Made by a program: the position numbers and the translations under genes. From NCBI GenBank assembly GCA_014859905.1, contig JACZKT010000512.1, forward strand, positions 1 through 62,396: a stretch of 62,396 nucleotides of DNA, in the 5' to 3' direction. Positions 36,345 through 44,728 of this stretch are shown here, piece after piece (positions within the stretch are counted from its first letter, which is position 1; each line of letters opens with the position of its first letter). Under the pieces are notes generated by a model that was given only the letters and a program-made list of their open reading frames with translations, was not told where the DNA came from and did not search any database. Origin of the DNA: Rubrivivax sp. (GTDB lineage: Bacteria > Pseudomonadota > Gammaproteobacteria > Burkholderiales > Burkholderiaceae_C).

Positions 36345-37547
36345 TCATATGGCCCCCATCTCCCGCAGAGCGCGGAGGCGCCCCGCCGGCAGGCCGAGCC
36401 AGCCGCTGAAGACGTCTTCGTTGTGGCAGCCCAGGCGGGGGCTCGGCCTGAGTTCGGTGAGTGCAGAGCCCTCGAACCGCAATGGGCTGCGTGCCACGGT
36501 GATCGTGCCGAAGTCGGGATGATCGATTTCCTCCAGCAGGCGCCGCGCATGCAAGTGCGGATCGGCGATGACTTCGTCCAGGGTGCGCACTGGCGCGCAC
36601 GGCACTCGCTCCTGGATCAGCCGCTCGAACAGCGGCTGCTTGGAGTGCTGCACCGTCCACGCCGACACCAGCGCATCGATGAAGTCCATGTTGCGCACGC
36701 GCGCCGTCATGCTGTTGCAGCGTGCGTCCTGCATCAAGTCAGGACGATCCATCGTGCGCAGAAGCCCCTGCCAGTGCGTCTCGTGGTTGCAGATGATGGC
36801 GATGTATCCGTCGCTCGTTGGATAGACGTTGTACGGGCAAAGCGACAGTCCGCCATGCCTGTTGCCGGTACGCATGGGTGTCTTCTCGCTCGAGCCGTAG
36901 AACAGGCCCAGGCTGGAGCTGAGCGACGCGTAGACCGCTTCCATCATCGACACCTCGACGGCCCGCCCGATCTGGGTCCGCTCCCGCTCGAAAAGGGCGG
37001 TGGCGATGGCGCCGTACAAGTGGATCCCGCCGAAGAAGTCGCAGATCGCGGGACCAGCCTTCAGGGGTGGGCCGTCGGGCATGCCGGTCACGCTCATCAC
37101 GCCGGAAATCGCCTGCACGGTGAGGTCCATCGCCGGATAGTCGCGATACGGGCCGTCGCTGCCGTAGCCCGAACCGGATGCATAGATGAGACGGGGGTTG
37201 CGAGCACGCAGCACTTCCCAGCCCAGGCCCAAGCGGCTGAGCGTGCCCGGTGCGAAGTTCTCGACCAAGACATCGGCCATCTCGACCATCCTGAGCACGA
37301 GGTCGCGGCCCTCGACGGACTTCAGGTTGATCGTGACCGACTGCTTGTTGCCATTCAGCATGGCAAAGGGCAATGCAGCGCCACTGGTGGCGCTGCGCTG
37401 GCGCAGGTGTTCGCCGGTTGGAGGTTCGACCTTGATCACGTTGGCGCCGGCCATTGCCATCAGATAGGTCGCATAAGGGCCGTTGTAGATCTGGGTCAGA
37501 TCCACGACCGTTATGCCGGCGAGCGGCTGGGGACGGGGCGCTGTCAT
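36345..37547 (-). CDS. CaiB/BaiF family (class III) CoA-transferase
   Basis: A 400-residue family III CoA-transferase: AGITVVDLTQIYNGPYATYLMAM, NVIKVEPPTGE, SVTINLKSVEGRDL, VLVENFAPGTLSRLGLGW and a candidate catalytic Asp in AICDFFGGIHLYGAIATAL. The long open frame to 38045 is a shadow over the hydratase gene; the ATG at 37547 directly follows that gene's stop (37550). It should activate the pathway acid as a CoA thioester for the acyl-CoA dehydrogenase and hydratase of the same operon. Related but not close to the CaiB protein at 17960. Confidence 0.92.
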   Translation of the reverse strand: MTAPRPQPLAGITVVDLTQIYNGPYATYLMAMAGANVIKVEPPTGEHLRQRSATSGAALPFAMLNGNKQSVTINLKSVEGRDLVLRMVEMADVLVENFAPGTLSRLGLGWEVLRARNPRLIYASGSGYGSDGPYRDYPAMDLTVQAISGVMSVTGMPDGPPLKAGPAICDFFGGIHLYGAIATALFERERTQIGRAVEVSMMEAVYASLSSSLGLFYGSSEKTPMRTGNRHGGLSLCPYNVYPTSDGYIAIICNHETHWQGLLRTMDRPDLMQDARCNSMTARVRNMDFIDALVSAWTVQHSKQPLFERLIQERVPCAPVRTLDEVIADPHLHARRLLEEIDHPDFGTITVARSPLRFEGSALTELRPSPRLGCHNEDVFSGWLGLPAGRLRALREMGAI

Positions 37548-37549
37548 GG

Positions 37550-38323
37550 TCACCGTCCGGTGAAGCGGGGTGTTCGTTTCTCGGCGAACGCGGCGCGGCC
37601 TTCCGCCACGTCCTGCGTGCCCTGCAGCAACCGGCTGACGAGCTGCTCCATGCGCAGCCCGGCGGCCAGGTCGAGGTCGCGCGACCGGATCGCCAGCTCC
37701 TTGGCCGCCTGCACTGCGAGCGGCGCGTTGGCCACGATCTGGCGGGCGTAGTCCATGGCGGCTTCCATGAGCTTCGCGGCAGGGACCACCTCGTTGACCA
37801 AGCCCCAACGCTCGGCTTGCACAGAGTCGAGCGTCCTTCCCGCCAGCAGCAGGCTCATGGCGATCGGGTAAGGCAGTTGGCTCAGCAGCCTCTGGGTACC
37901 CCCGTTTGCCGGAATGACGCCACGCTTGACCTCGCTCAACCCGAAGGTCGCATGGGGGACGGCGATTCGTATGTCGGTCGCCAAGAGAAGCGTCATGCCG
38001 CCACCCAGGCAGTAGCCGTTGACCGCCGCGACCACCGGCTTCCACACCTCCAGGCCGCGATTGAGCAACTGGCCGCGCTGCGTCAGCCAGAGCTCCTGCG
38101 GCTGCACGTCCCGCCCGACATAGGTCTTCAGGTCGGCCCCTGCGCTGAAGGACTTCTCGCCCGCACCGGTGATGATCGCGCAGCGGATCTCGTGGTCATC
38201 CCGCACCCGGGTCCACGCATGCGACAAGGCTTCGTAATGCTCGGCGTCCATCGCGTTGTGGCGATCGGGGCGATTGATGGTGACAGTGGCGATGCCGTCC
38301 CGAACTTCCAAGTCGATCGACAT
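37550..38323 (-). CDS. Enoyl-CoA hydratase/isomerase family protein
   Basis: A 257-residue crotonase. Oxyanion-hole segments EKSFSAGADLKTYVG and NGYCLGGGMTLLLATDIRIA; the active-site region FGLSEVKRGVIPANGGTQRLLSQ carries a Glu in the usual position. It hydrates an enoyl-CoA made by the acyl-CoA dehydrogenase encoded 4 bp upstream. The product would be the beta-hydroxyacyl-CoA expected by a retro-aldolase of the Ltp2 type. The ATG at 38323 gives the normal family N-terminus. Confidence 0.93.
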   Translation of the reverse strand: MSIDLEVRDGIATVTINRPDRHNAMDAEHYEALSHAWTRVRDDHEIRCAIITGAGEKSFSAGADLKTYVGRDVQPQELWLTQRGQLLNRGLEVWKPVVAAVNGYCLGGGMTLLLATDIRIAVPHATFGLSEVKRGVIPANGGTQRLLSQLPYPIAMSLLLAGRTLDSVQAERWGLVNEVVPAAKLMEAAMDYARQIVANAPLAVQAAKELAIRSRDLDLAAGLRMEQLVSRLLQGTQDVAEGRAAFAEKRTPRFTGR

Positions 38324-38327
38324 CTGA

Positions 38328-39521
38328 CTACCCCCTCGTTGAGCCGAGCAGATGACGCGCGACGACCATGCGCTGCACCTCCGACGGCCCTTCCCCAATG
38401 CGCTTGATGCGCAACTCCCGATACCAGCGCTCCAGCGGAAGTTCCGCGGCTACACCCATCGCCCCGAGGATCTGAATGCAGCGATCGACGACGCGTCCCG
38501 CTGTTTCGGTTGCCACGACCTTGGCAATCGAGGACTCCAGCTTCATGTCCTTGCCCAAGTCACCCGTCCAGGCGGCCTGGTAGACCAGCAGGCGCGCGGC
38601 GCGAAGCTCCATCTCCGAGTTGGCGAGCATCCACTGCACGGCCTGCTTTTCGCCGAGCGTCGAATTGAAGGCGCGGCGCTGCCTGGCCCAGGCGATGGCG
38701 ATTTCCAGCGCAGCCTGCGCGATGCCGATGGTCCCGGCCGCGTAGGGGACGCGCCCCTCGACCAGCCACTTCTCGCACAGGGCAAAGCCCTTGCCTTCTT
38801 CGCCCAGGCGGTTCTCCACCGGGATTTCAACGTCGTTGAAATTGATCTCGTAGGGGGAATAGGAGCGGATGACGCGAATCGGCTTGCAGGTCATGCCGGG
38901 GGAGTCACCGTCCACGATGAAGCACGAAATACCGCCGCGGTCACCCGCAGCGCCGGTGCGTGCGAAGACAAGGCCCCAGTCGGCCCCTTCGGCGCCGGTG
39001 ATCCACAGCTTCGCGCCGTTCAGGATGTATCGATCGCCGCGCCGTTCCGCGCGCGCCTGGATCGAGCGCGCAGGATCGGAGCCGCCGCTCGCCTCGGAGA
39101 TCGCGACGAAGACCTTGTCGCCACGCTGAACCGAAGGTATCGCATATTTCTCGATCTGGTAGGGCGTCCCCAGGAACACTGCGTTAGGCGGATCGGCGCC
39201 GAACGCGCCGCAGCCAGGGACATAGGCACCCATGCGGCACTTGGCGCTCTCCTCGGCCGCGATCGCCTGCCCCAGGAGGGACAGACCCGCCCCACCGTAC
39301 TGTTCAGGCGTTCTGAGGCACCACAGACCCAGCGCCTTGGCTTTGGCCTGAAGGTCCGCCAGGTCAGCCGCCGGGAGCTTGTACGCATCGTGCTCGACCT
39401 TGTCCTCAGCCGGCTTGACCTCGCTGCGCATGAAGCGCCCGATCGTCTCCTGAAGCATCCGCAGTTCTTCGGGCAGCTCCCAGCTGCCGGCGATCGCGCC
39501 GTGATGGTGGTCTGACGTCAC
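38328..39521 (-). CDS. Acyl-CoA dehydrogenase
   Basis: A 397-residue FAD-dependent acyl-CoA dehydrogenase. AISEASGGSDPARSIQ and LNGAKLWITGAEGADW form the FAD/substrate loop, FNDVEIPVENRLGEEGKGF the middle domain, and RIGEGPSEVQRMVVARHLL the C-terminal helix with a Glu at the usual catalytic-base position. It introduces a 2,3-double bond into a CoA thioester. First gene of the minus-strand operon, with its own promoter overlapping a GGCAC motif at 39551. Confidence 0.93.
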   Translation of the reverse strand: MTSDHHHGAIAGSWELPEELRMLQETIGRFMRSEVKPAEDKVEHDAYKLPAADLADLQAKAKALGLWCLRTPEQYGGAGLSLLGQAIAAEESAKCRMGAYVPGCGAFGADPPNAVFLGTPYQIEKYAIPSVQRGDKVFVAISEASGGSDPARSIQARAERRGDRYILNGAKLWITGAEGADWGLVFARTGAAGDRGGISCFIVDGDSPGMTCKPIRVIRSYSPYEINFNDVEIPVENRLGEEGKGFALCEKWLVEGRVPYAAGTIGIAQAALEIAIAWARQRRAFNSTLGEKQAVQWMLANSEMELRAARLLVYQAAWTGDLGKDMKLESSIAKVVATETAGRVVDRCIQILGAMGVAAELPLERWYRELRIKRIGEGPSEVQRMVVARHLLGSTRG

Positions 39522-39550
39522 TCCAGCCTCTCTTTGCTCTTTGATACGTG

Positions 39551-39581
39551 CTATTTTATGGCACGATGTGTCGCTCTGAAA
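39551..39581 (-). promoter_or_regulatory. Promoter and operator-like motif of the acyl-CoA dehydrogenase operon
   Basis: On the minus strand TTTCAG (39581-39576), 17 bp, TAAAAT (39558-39553). The plus-strand motif TTTTATGGCACGATGTG lies across the -10 box and its upstream side, matching the GGCAC motif shared with four other sites. Binding there would block the polymerase, consistent with repression relieved by a pathway metabolite. Confidence 0.6.
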
Positions 39582-39671
39582 TACATCATCCCCAAAAAAT
39601 GTTGATCTGACAAATGTGGGCTACTGGTACTTCCACTGAGCAATCACCAACCCAAATGCGAGCATTGAATG

Positions 39672-39721
39672 TTGACACGCAAATTTCGCTCGGTACACTG
39701 TGCCTCTATTTGGCACACTAG
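39672..39721 (+). promoter_or_regulatory. Promoter and operator-like motif of the Bug-Liv operon
   Basis: TTGACA (39672-39677), 16 bp, TACACT (39694-39699), directly followed by TGTGCC and GGCACA arms (39699-39704 and 39712-39717) around TCTATTT; the right half reads CTATTTGGCACACTAG. It lies 35-60 bp upstream of the Bug gene start. Same motif as at the other four sites. Confidence 0.65.
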
Positions 39722-39755
39722 AGCGCACTTGTGGCGCATTCCTGAGGAGACGAAC

Positions 39756-40718
39756 ATGGTTTTCAGGGTCATTGCGCTCGTGTTGGCGCTGCTCTCCGCG
39801 CAGTTGGCCTGGGGGCAGACATGGCCGGCCAAGCCGGTCAGGCTGGTTGTTCCTTACCCGCCCGGTGGCAGCGTCGACACCTATGCGCGGCTGATTGGCC
39901 AGCGCCTCGCTGAGCGGCTCGGACAACCCGTCGTTGTCGACAACCGCGCCGGCGCAGCGGGCTCCATCGGCTCCGAGTTCGTCGCCAAGTCGGCACCTGA
40001 CGGCTACACGCTGGTATGGGGCACGGTGAGCTCCCACGCCATCAACATGACCCTCTATACGAAGCTCAGGTACGACAACCTGAAGGACTTCGCACCCATC
40101 ACGCAGTTGATGGAGCAGCCCCTCATGGTGGTGGTACCGCTCAACTCCAAGATCAACAGCATGGCCGAGCTCGGCCAGGTGCTGCAGTCGCGGTCGATCA
40201 GGCTGAACGTCGGAACCGCCGGCGTGGGAACGACAGGCCACATGACCACCGAATTGATCAAGAAGCGCACGGGCGGAGATATTACGCACGTGGGCTACAG
40301 GGGAAGCAATCCCATGTTGACCGAGTTGATGGGCGGACACATCGACGTCGGCATCGACAACCTCCCCAGTGCGCTCGCGCTCGTCAAGGCGGGCAAGTTG
40401 AAGGCGCTCGCCGTCACCAGCCTGAAACGCTCCCCACTTGCGCCGGACATCCCGACCCTCGACGAGGTGATTCCGGGTCTCCAGGCCATCGCATGGCAGG
40501 GCCTGTTCGCGCCGGCCGGCACGCCCGATGCGGTGCTGGAGCGGCTGGAGCGTGAAGTCACGTCCATCCTCAGGCAGCCGGATGTCGTCGCTGTGCTTGC
40601 GCAAGGCGGCACGACCCCCGTCGGCAGTGCACGCGCCGACTTCGCCGCGTTCGTCAAGGCGGAGACCATTCGCTGGGCGGAGATCGTCAGGCTCGCCGGT
40701 GCGCGCGCTGACGACTGA
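39756..40718 (+). CDS. Bug/TctC-family periplasmic receptor
   Basis: A 320-residue Bug receptor with a signal peptide (VFRVIALVLALLSAQLAWG). Motifs: WPAKPVRLVVPYPPGGSVDTYAR, VDNRAGAAGSIGSEFVAK, PDGYTLVWG, HVGYRGSNPMLTELMGGHID and APDIPTLDEV. The ATG at 39756 has GAGGAG upstream; the frame opens at 39669 upstream of the promoter-distal region. It heads an operon with a Liv-type ABC importer rather than TctAB, so it may present the same ligand or sense it. Confidence 0.88.
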   Translation: MVFRVIALVLALLSAQLAWGQTWPAKPVRLVVPYPPGGSVDTYARLIGQRLAERLGQPVVVDNRAGAAGSIGSEFVAKSAPDGYTLVWGTVSSHAINMTLYTKLRYDNLKDFAPITQLMEQPLMVVVPLNSKINSMAELGQVLQSRSIRLNVGTAGVGTTGHMTTELIKKRTGGDITHVGYRGSNPMLTELMGGHIDVGIDNLPSALALVKAGKLKALAVTSLKRSPLAPDIPTLDEVIPGLQAIAWQGLFAPAGTPDAVLERLEREVTSILRQPDVVAVLAQGGTTPVGSARADFAAFVKAETIRWAEIVRLAGARADD

Positions 40719-40758
40719 TGGCCCCCCGGTCACTACATACCCACCCAAGGAGACACCG

Positions 40759-41964
40759 ATGATTTCGATGATGAGACTCGCCCCCGCGGCTGTGTTGGCT
40801 GCCGCCTGCTGCTTCGCCCCGCTGGCGCAGGCACAAGATGTCATCAAGATCGGTGACATCAACAGCTACAAGGGCCAACCCGCCCATCTGGAGAACTACA
40901 AGCGCGGCATGGAGTTGGCCCTGGATGAGGTCAACGCCTCGGGCGGCGTGAACGGCAAGAAGGTGGTGCTCGTCATGCGAGATGACAACCAGAACCCCGG
41001 AGACGCGGTGCGCGCCGCCGAAGAGCTCATCTCACGCGAACAGGTGCAGGCGCTGTCCGGCAGCTTCCTGTCGAACGTGGCGCTCGCACTGGGCGACTTC
41101 GCCAAGCAAAGGAAGGTCTTCTTCCTGGCCACCATGTCGCTGAGCGACAGGATGATCTGGCAGAACGGCAACGCCTACAGCTTCCGGCTGCGCGCGGGGA
41201 CCTACACGCAGACCGCGATGCTGGTCGAAGAAGCAGTCAAGCTGAAGAAGAAGCGCTGGGCGCTGGTGTACCCCAACTACGAGTTCGGCCAGTCAGCGGC
41301 CGCCACCTTCAAGAGCATGTTGAAGGCCGCGCAGCCTGACGTCGAATTCGTCGCAGAGCAAGCACCGCCTCTGGGCAAACTGGAACCCGGCGCCGTGGTC
41401 CAGGCAATGGCCGACGCCAAGCCCGACGCCATCTTCAACGTTCTCTTCGGCGCTGACCTGATCAAGTTCGTGCGCGCCGGCCAGACCCGTGGCCTGTTCG
41501 AGGGCCGCGAGGTGGTCAGCTTGGTCACCGGCGAGCCGGAGAACCTGGAGCCTCTCAAGGATGACACGCCCAACGGCTGGATCGTCACCGGCTACCCCCC
41601 CCACGACGTCAAGACACCGGAACACGCCACATTCGCGAACGCCTACCAGGCAAAGTTCAAGGACTACCCGCGCCTGAGTTCAGTCATGGGCTATTCGACC
41701 ATCAAGTCCATCACCGAAGGCATGAAAAAGGCCAAGAGCGTCGAGACCGACAAGCTCGTCGCCGCCTTCGCGAATCTGCAGGTTGACACCCCCTTCGGCC
41801 GGATCACATACCGACCGAACGACAACCAGTCCACGATCGGTTCGTTCATCGGCAAGACCAAGAACCAGAACGGCACCGGCGTGATGGTCGAGTCCCGCTA
41901 CCGCGATGGCGCGCAGTTCCAGCCGTCAGCAGAAGAAGTGCGGAAGCTGCGTCCGGCACAGTGA
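40759..41964 (+). CDS. livK: Branched-chain amino acid-type ABC transporter substrate-binding protein
   Basis: A 401-residue Peripla_BP_6 receptor with signal peptide MISMMRLAPAAVLAAACCFA then PLAQAQ. Mature part: KIGDINSYKGQPAHLENYKRG, ALDEVNASGGVNGKKVVLV, and DDNQNPGDAVRAAEELISRE, typical of LivK-like proteins that in these bacteria often bind aromatic or alicyclic acids. AAGGAG precedes the ATG at 40759. The permease and ATPases follow on the same strand, 98 bp downstream. Ligand not deducible; context says the pathway substrate. Confidence 0.9.
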   Translation: MISMMRLAPAAVLAAACCFAPLAQAQDVIKIGDINSYKGQPAHLENYKRGMELALDEVNASGGVNGKKVVLVMRDDNQNPGDAVRAAEELISREQVQALSGSFLSNVALALGDFAKQRKVFFLATMSLSDRMIWQNGNAYSFRLRAGTYTQTAMLVEEAVKLKKKRWALVYPNYEFGQSAAATFKSMLKAAQPDVEFVAEQAPPLGKLEPGAVVQAMADAKPDAIFNVLFGADLIKFVRAGQTRGLFEGREVVSLVTGEPENLEPLKDDTPNGWIVTGYPPHDVKTPEHATFANAYQAKFKDYPRLSSVMGYSTIKSITEGMKKAKSVETDKLVAAFANLQVDTPFGRITYRPNDNQSTIGSFIGKTKNQNGTGVMVESRYRDGAQFQPSAEEVRKLRPAQ

Positions 41965-42062
41965 TGCAGCAGGCGCGCGCTCCCCGGGGGCGCATGTCGC
42001 GCGGAATTTCGGGGGCCGTGCCAGCCAGACCACCCTGATCGCTTGCACTCGAACACCAGACC

Positions 42063-43952
42063 ATGAACCTGTCAGGCCTCCTAGTCCAGATCCTGAACGG
42101 TTTTTCCGATGCGTCGTCTCTGTTCCTGGTGGCGGCGGGGCTATCGCTGATTTTCGGCGTGACTCACATTGTCAACTTCGCCCATGGATCGTTCTACATG
42201 ATCGGCGCGTACCTTGCGTACACCGTCATAGATCGCACGGGCAACCCGATCTGGTTCTGGCCGTCACTGGTCATTGCCGCAGTCGCCGTCGGCGCGCTGG
42301 GGGCGCTGACCGAATCGACGCTGCTGCGGCGCATCTACCGAGCCCCGGACTTGCTGCAACTGCTGGCGACTTTCGCCATCATGATGATCATCAAGGACGC
42401 GGCCTTGTGGCTTTGGGGCCCGATGGAACTATTGGGTCCGCGGGCGCCCGGTCTGGGCGGCTCAGTGGAAGTCCTCGGTCGGAAGTTTCCAACCTACGAC
42501 CTGTTCCTCATCGCCCTGGGCCCCACGATCCTAGGCGTCCTATGGCTGCTCATCGCGCGAACCCGCTGGGGCCGACTCGTGCGCGCCGCCACGCAGGACC
42601 GCGAAATGGTCAGCGCTCTGGGCATCAACCAAGCTTGGCTGTTCACTGCGGTGTTCGCGCTAGGCGCCATGATGGCGGGATTGGGTGGAGCCCTGCAGTT
42701 GCCCAAGGAGTCCGCCAACCTGGAAATGGATCTGCACGCCATCGGTTCGGCCTTCGTGGTCGTGGTGGTCGGCGGCATGGGGTCGATCTCGGGGGCGTAT
42801 GTGGCGGCCCTGCTCATTGCACAGATCAAGGCCCTCTGTGTTTGGCTCGGCGTCGTGCACTTGTTCGGTATCGACGTCTCCTTCTCCAAGCTCACACTGG
42901 TGGTGGAGTTCGTCGTCATGGCGGCGGTACTCGTCGTGCGGCCCTGGGGTCTGTTCGGTCAACCACAAGGCCAACGGCGCGTCGCAGCCACCAGCGTCGA
43001 ACTTCCTCTTCGGCGTGCCAGTCGCAACATGCTGATTGGTGCGGCCGCGCTGCTGGGACTGTTGGCGCTGATGCCCACGCTCACCGCAGCATCGCCCTAC
43101 GTCACGGTGCTGCTGATCGACGTGTTGATCGCCAGCCTATTCGCGGCCAGCCTGCACTTCATCATGGGCCCAGGCGGCCTGCACTCGTTTGGCCATGCTG
43201 CGTATTTCGGTCTGGGCGCCTACGGGGCCGCCCTGCTCATCAGGCGATTGGGCGTACCGATGGAGATCGCACTCTTCGCCGCCCCCCTCGTGGCTGCCTT
43301 CGGTGCCCTGTTGTTCGGCTGGTTCTGCGTGCGTCTATCAGGCGTGTATCTGGCCATGCTCACAATGGCTTTTGGCCAGATAGCTTGGGCATCCGTATAC
43401 CAGTGGGACTCCTTTGCGGGCGGCAGCAATGGCCTGACCGGCGTCTGGCCATCGGCCTGGGCGGCAGACAAGCGTGCGTACTACTACCTCACGCTAGCGC
43501 TGACTGCAGCCGCGCTGGTGATGCTGTACCGCGTGGTGTTCTCGCCGTTTGGCTTCACGCTTCGTGCTGCGCGCGATTCGGTGCTGCGTGCGGAAGCTAT
43601 CGGCATCGACGTCAAGCGAGTTCAGTGGGTCGCCTTCGTTTGCGCGGGCCTGGTCGCCGGCCTGGCTGGAGCCCTTTTCGCCTTCTCAAAAGGGAGCATC
43701 TCGCCCGAGTCGCTGCACGTGAGCAAGTCCATCGACGGGCTGGTCATGGTACTGCTGGGCGGCGTGCAGACACTGGTTGGCCCCATCGTTGGAGCGGCCA
43801 CATTCACCTGGCTGCAGGACACGATCGGACGTAACGCGGACTACTGGCGCGCAGTCCTGGGGGCCGTCATCCTGATGCTGATCCTTGTCTTTCCACGGGG
43901 CATCGCAGGCTCTTTCGCCGATCTCCTGGCCAGGCGCCGGGGTTCCCCATGA
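42063..43952 (+). CDS. Fused LivH-LivM permease of a branched-chain amino acid-type ABC transporter
   Basis: A 629-residue protein joining the two permeases usually made separately. Residues 1-300 are LivH-like (LFLVAAGLSLIFGVTHIVNFAHGSFYMIGAYLA, then GGMGSISGAYVAALLIAQIK); residues about 320-629 are LivM-like (LHFIMGPGGLHSFGHAAYFGLGAYGAALLI, GVYLAMLTMAFGQIAWA, VLLGGVQTLVGPIVGA). Each half holds its own set of membrane segments. One chain would replace the LivHM heterodimer. Coupled to LivG by ATGA. Confidence 0.92.
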   Translation: MNLSGLLVQILNGFSDASSLFLVAAGLSLIFGVTHIVNFAHGSFYMIGAYLAYTVIDRTGNPIWFWPSLVIAAVAVGALGALTESTLLRRIYRAPDLLQLLATFAIMMIIKDAALWLWGPMELLGPRAPGLGGSVEVLGRKFPTYDLFLIALGPTILGVLWLLIARTRWGRLVRAATQDREMVSALGINQAWLFTAVFALGAMMAGLGGALQLPKESANLEMDLHAIGSAFVVVVVGGMGSISGAYVAALLIAQIKALCVWLGVVHLFGIDVSFSKLTLVVEFVVMAAVLVVRPWGLFGQPQGQRRVAATSVELPLRRASRNMLIGAAALLGLLALMPTLTAASPYVTVLLIDVLIASLFAASLHFIMGPGGLHSFGHAAYFGLGAYGAALLIRRLGVPMEIALFAAPLVAAFGALLFGWFCVRLSGVYLAMLTMAFGQIAWASVYQWDSFAGGSNGLTGVWPSAWAADKRAYYYLTLALTAAALVMLYRVVFSPFGFTLRAARDSVLRAEAIGIDVKRVQWVAFVCAGLVAGLAGALFAFSKGSISPESLHVSKSIDGLVMVLLGGVQTLVGPIVGAATFTWLQDTIGRNADYWRAVLGAVILMLILVFPRGIAGSFADLLARRRGSP

Positions 43953-44728
43953 GCCTGTTCGAAGTGAGCAGTGTTGGCAAGTCCTTTGGTGGTGTTCGCG
44001 CGAACGACGGCATCAGCTTTCACCTGAAGTCAGGCGAACTGCTGGCCATGATCGGCCCAAATGGAGCAGGCAAGTCGACGCTGTTCAACACGATCAACGG
44101 GCAACTGCGCGCGGACCAGGGCTCCATCAAGCTCGACAGCCGCGAGCTCGTCGGTCTGCGACCGCGCGAGATCTGGCGACTCGGCGTAGGACGGACCTTT
44201 CAAATCGCCGAGCCGTTCTCCTCGATGACCGCAGTGGAGAACGTGCAGATGGCGCTGCTGTCGCGCGACCGCAAGCTATTCTCCTTCTGCTCGCGCGCCA
44301 CCGACCACTGCCGGGACGAGGCCATGGAACTGCTTCGCCAGGTCGGCATGCACTCGCAGGCGGACCGACCATGTAGCGTGTTGGCCTACGGCGACGTGAA
44401 GTGCCTGGAACTGGCGGTTGCCTTGGCCCACGCGCCACGGTTGCTTTTGATGGATGAACCCACTGCTGGAATGGCGCCGCGAGAACGCAACGACATGATG
44501 GCACTGACGCGCGACCTCGTCGTTAGGCGAGGTACAGCCGTGCTTTTCACCGAGCACAGTATGGACGTGGTCTTCGCCTATGCCGACCGCGTCATTGTGC
44601 TCTCCCGCGGCCGGCTGATCGCCGAAGGGACACCGGCTGAGATCCGTGACAACGCAGAGGTCAAAGACGTTTATTTCGGCGGCGGCACGACCTTCGGCCA
44701 GCAGCGTGCCAAAGCGAAGGTGGCATGA
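43949..44728 (+). CDS. livG: Branched-chain amino acid-type ABC transporter ATPase LivG
   Basis: A 259-residue ATPase. Walker A GPNGAGKSTLFNTINGQ, GVGRTFQIAEPF, signature region SVLAYGDVKCLELAVALA (variant LAYGD instead of LSYGE) and Walker B LLLMDEPTAGMAP; switch His in FTEHSMDVVF. It pairs with LivF on the fused permease. ATGA overlaps on both sides place it firmly in the operon. Confidence 0.92.
   Translation: MSLFEVSSVGKSFGGVRANDGISFHLKSGELLAMIGPNGAGKSTLFNTINGQLRADQGSIKLDSRELVGLRPREIWRLGVGRTFQIAEPFSSMTAVENVQMALLSRDRKLFSFCSRATDHCRDEAMELLRQVGMHSQADRPCSVLAYGDVKCLELAVALAHAPRLLLMDEPTAGMAPRERNDMMALTRDLVVRRGTAVLFTEHSMDVVFAYADRVIVLSRGRLIAEGTPAEIRDNAEVKDVYFGGGTTFGQQRAKAKVA

Noticed and set aside
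36003-37751. 582-codon plus-strand frame
   Set aside because: Antisense shadow of the thiolase-like and CaiB genes; no protein-family motif in it.
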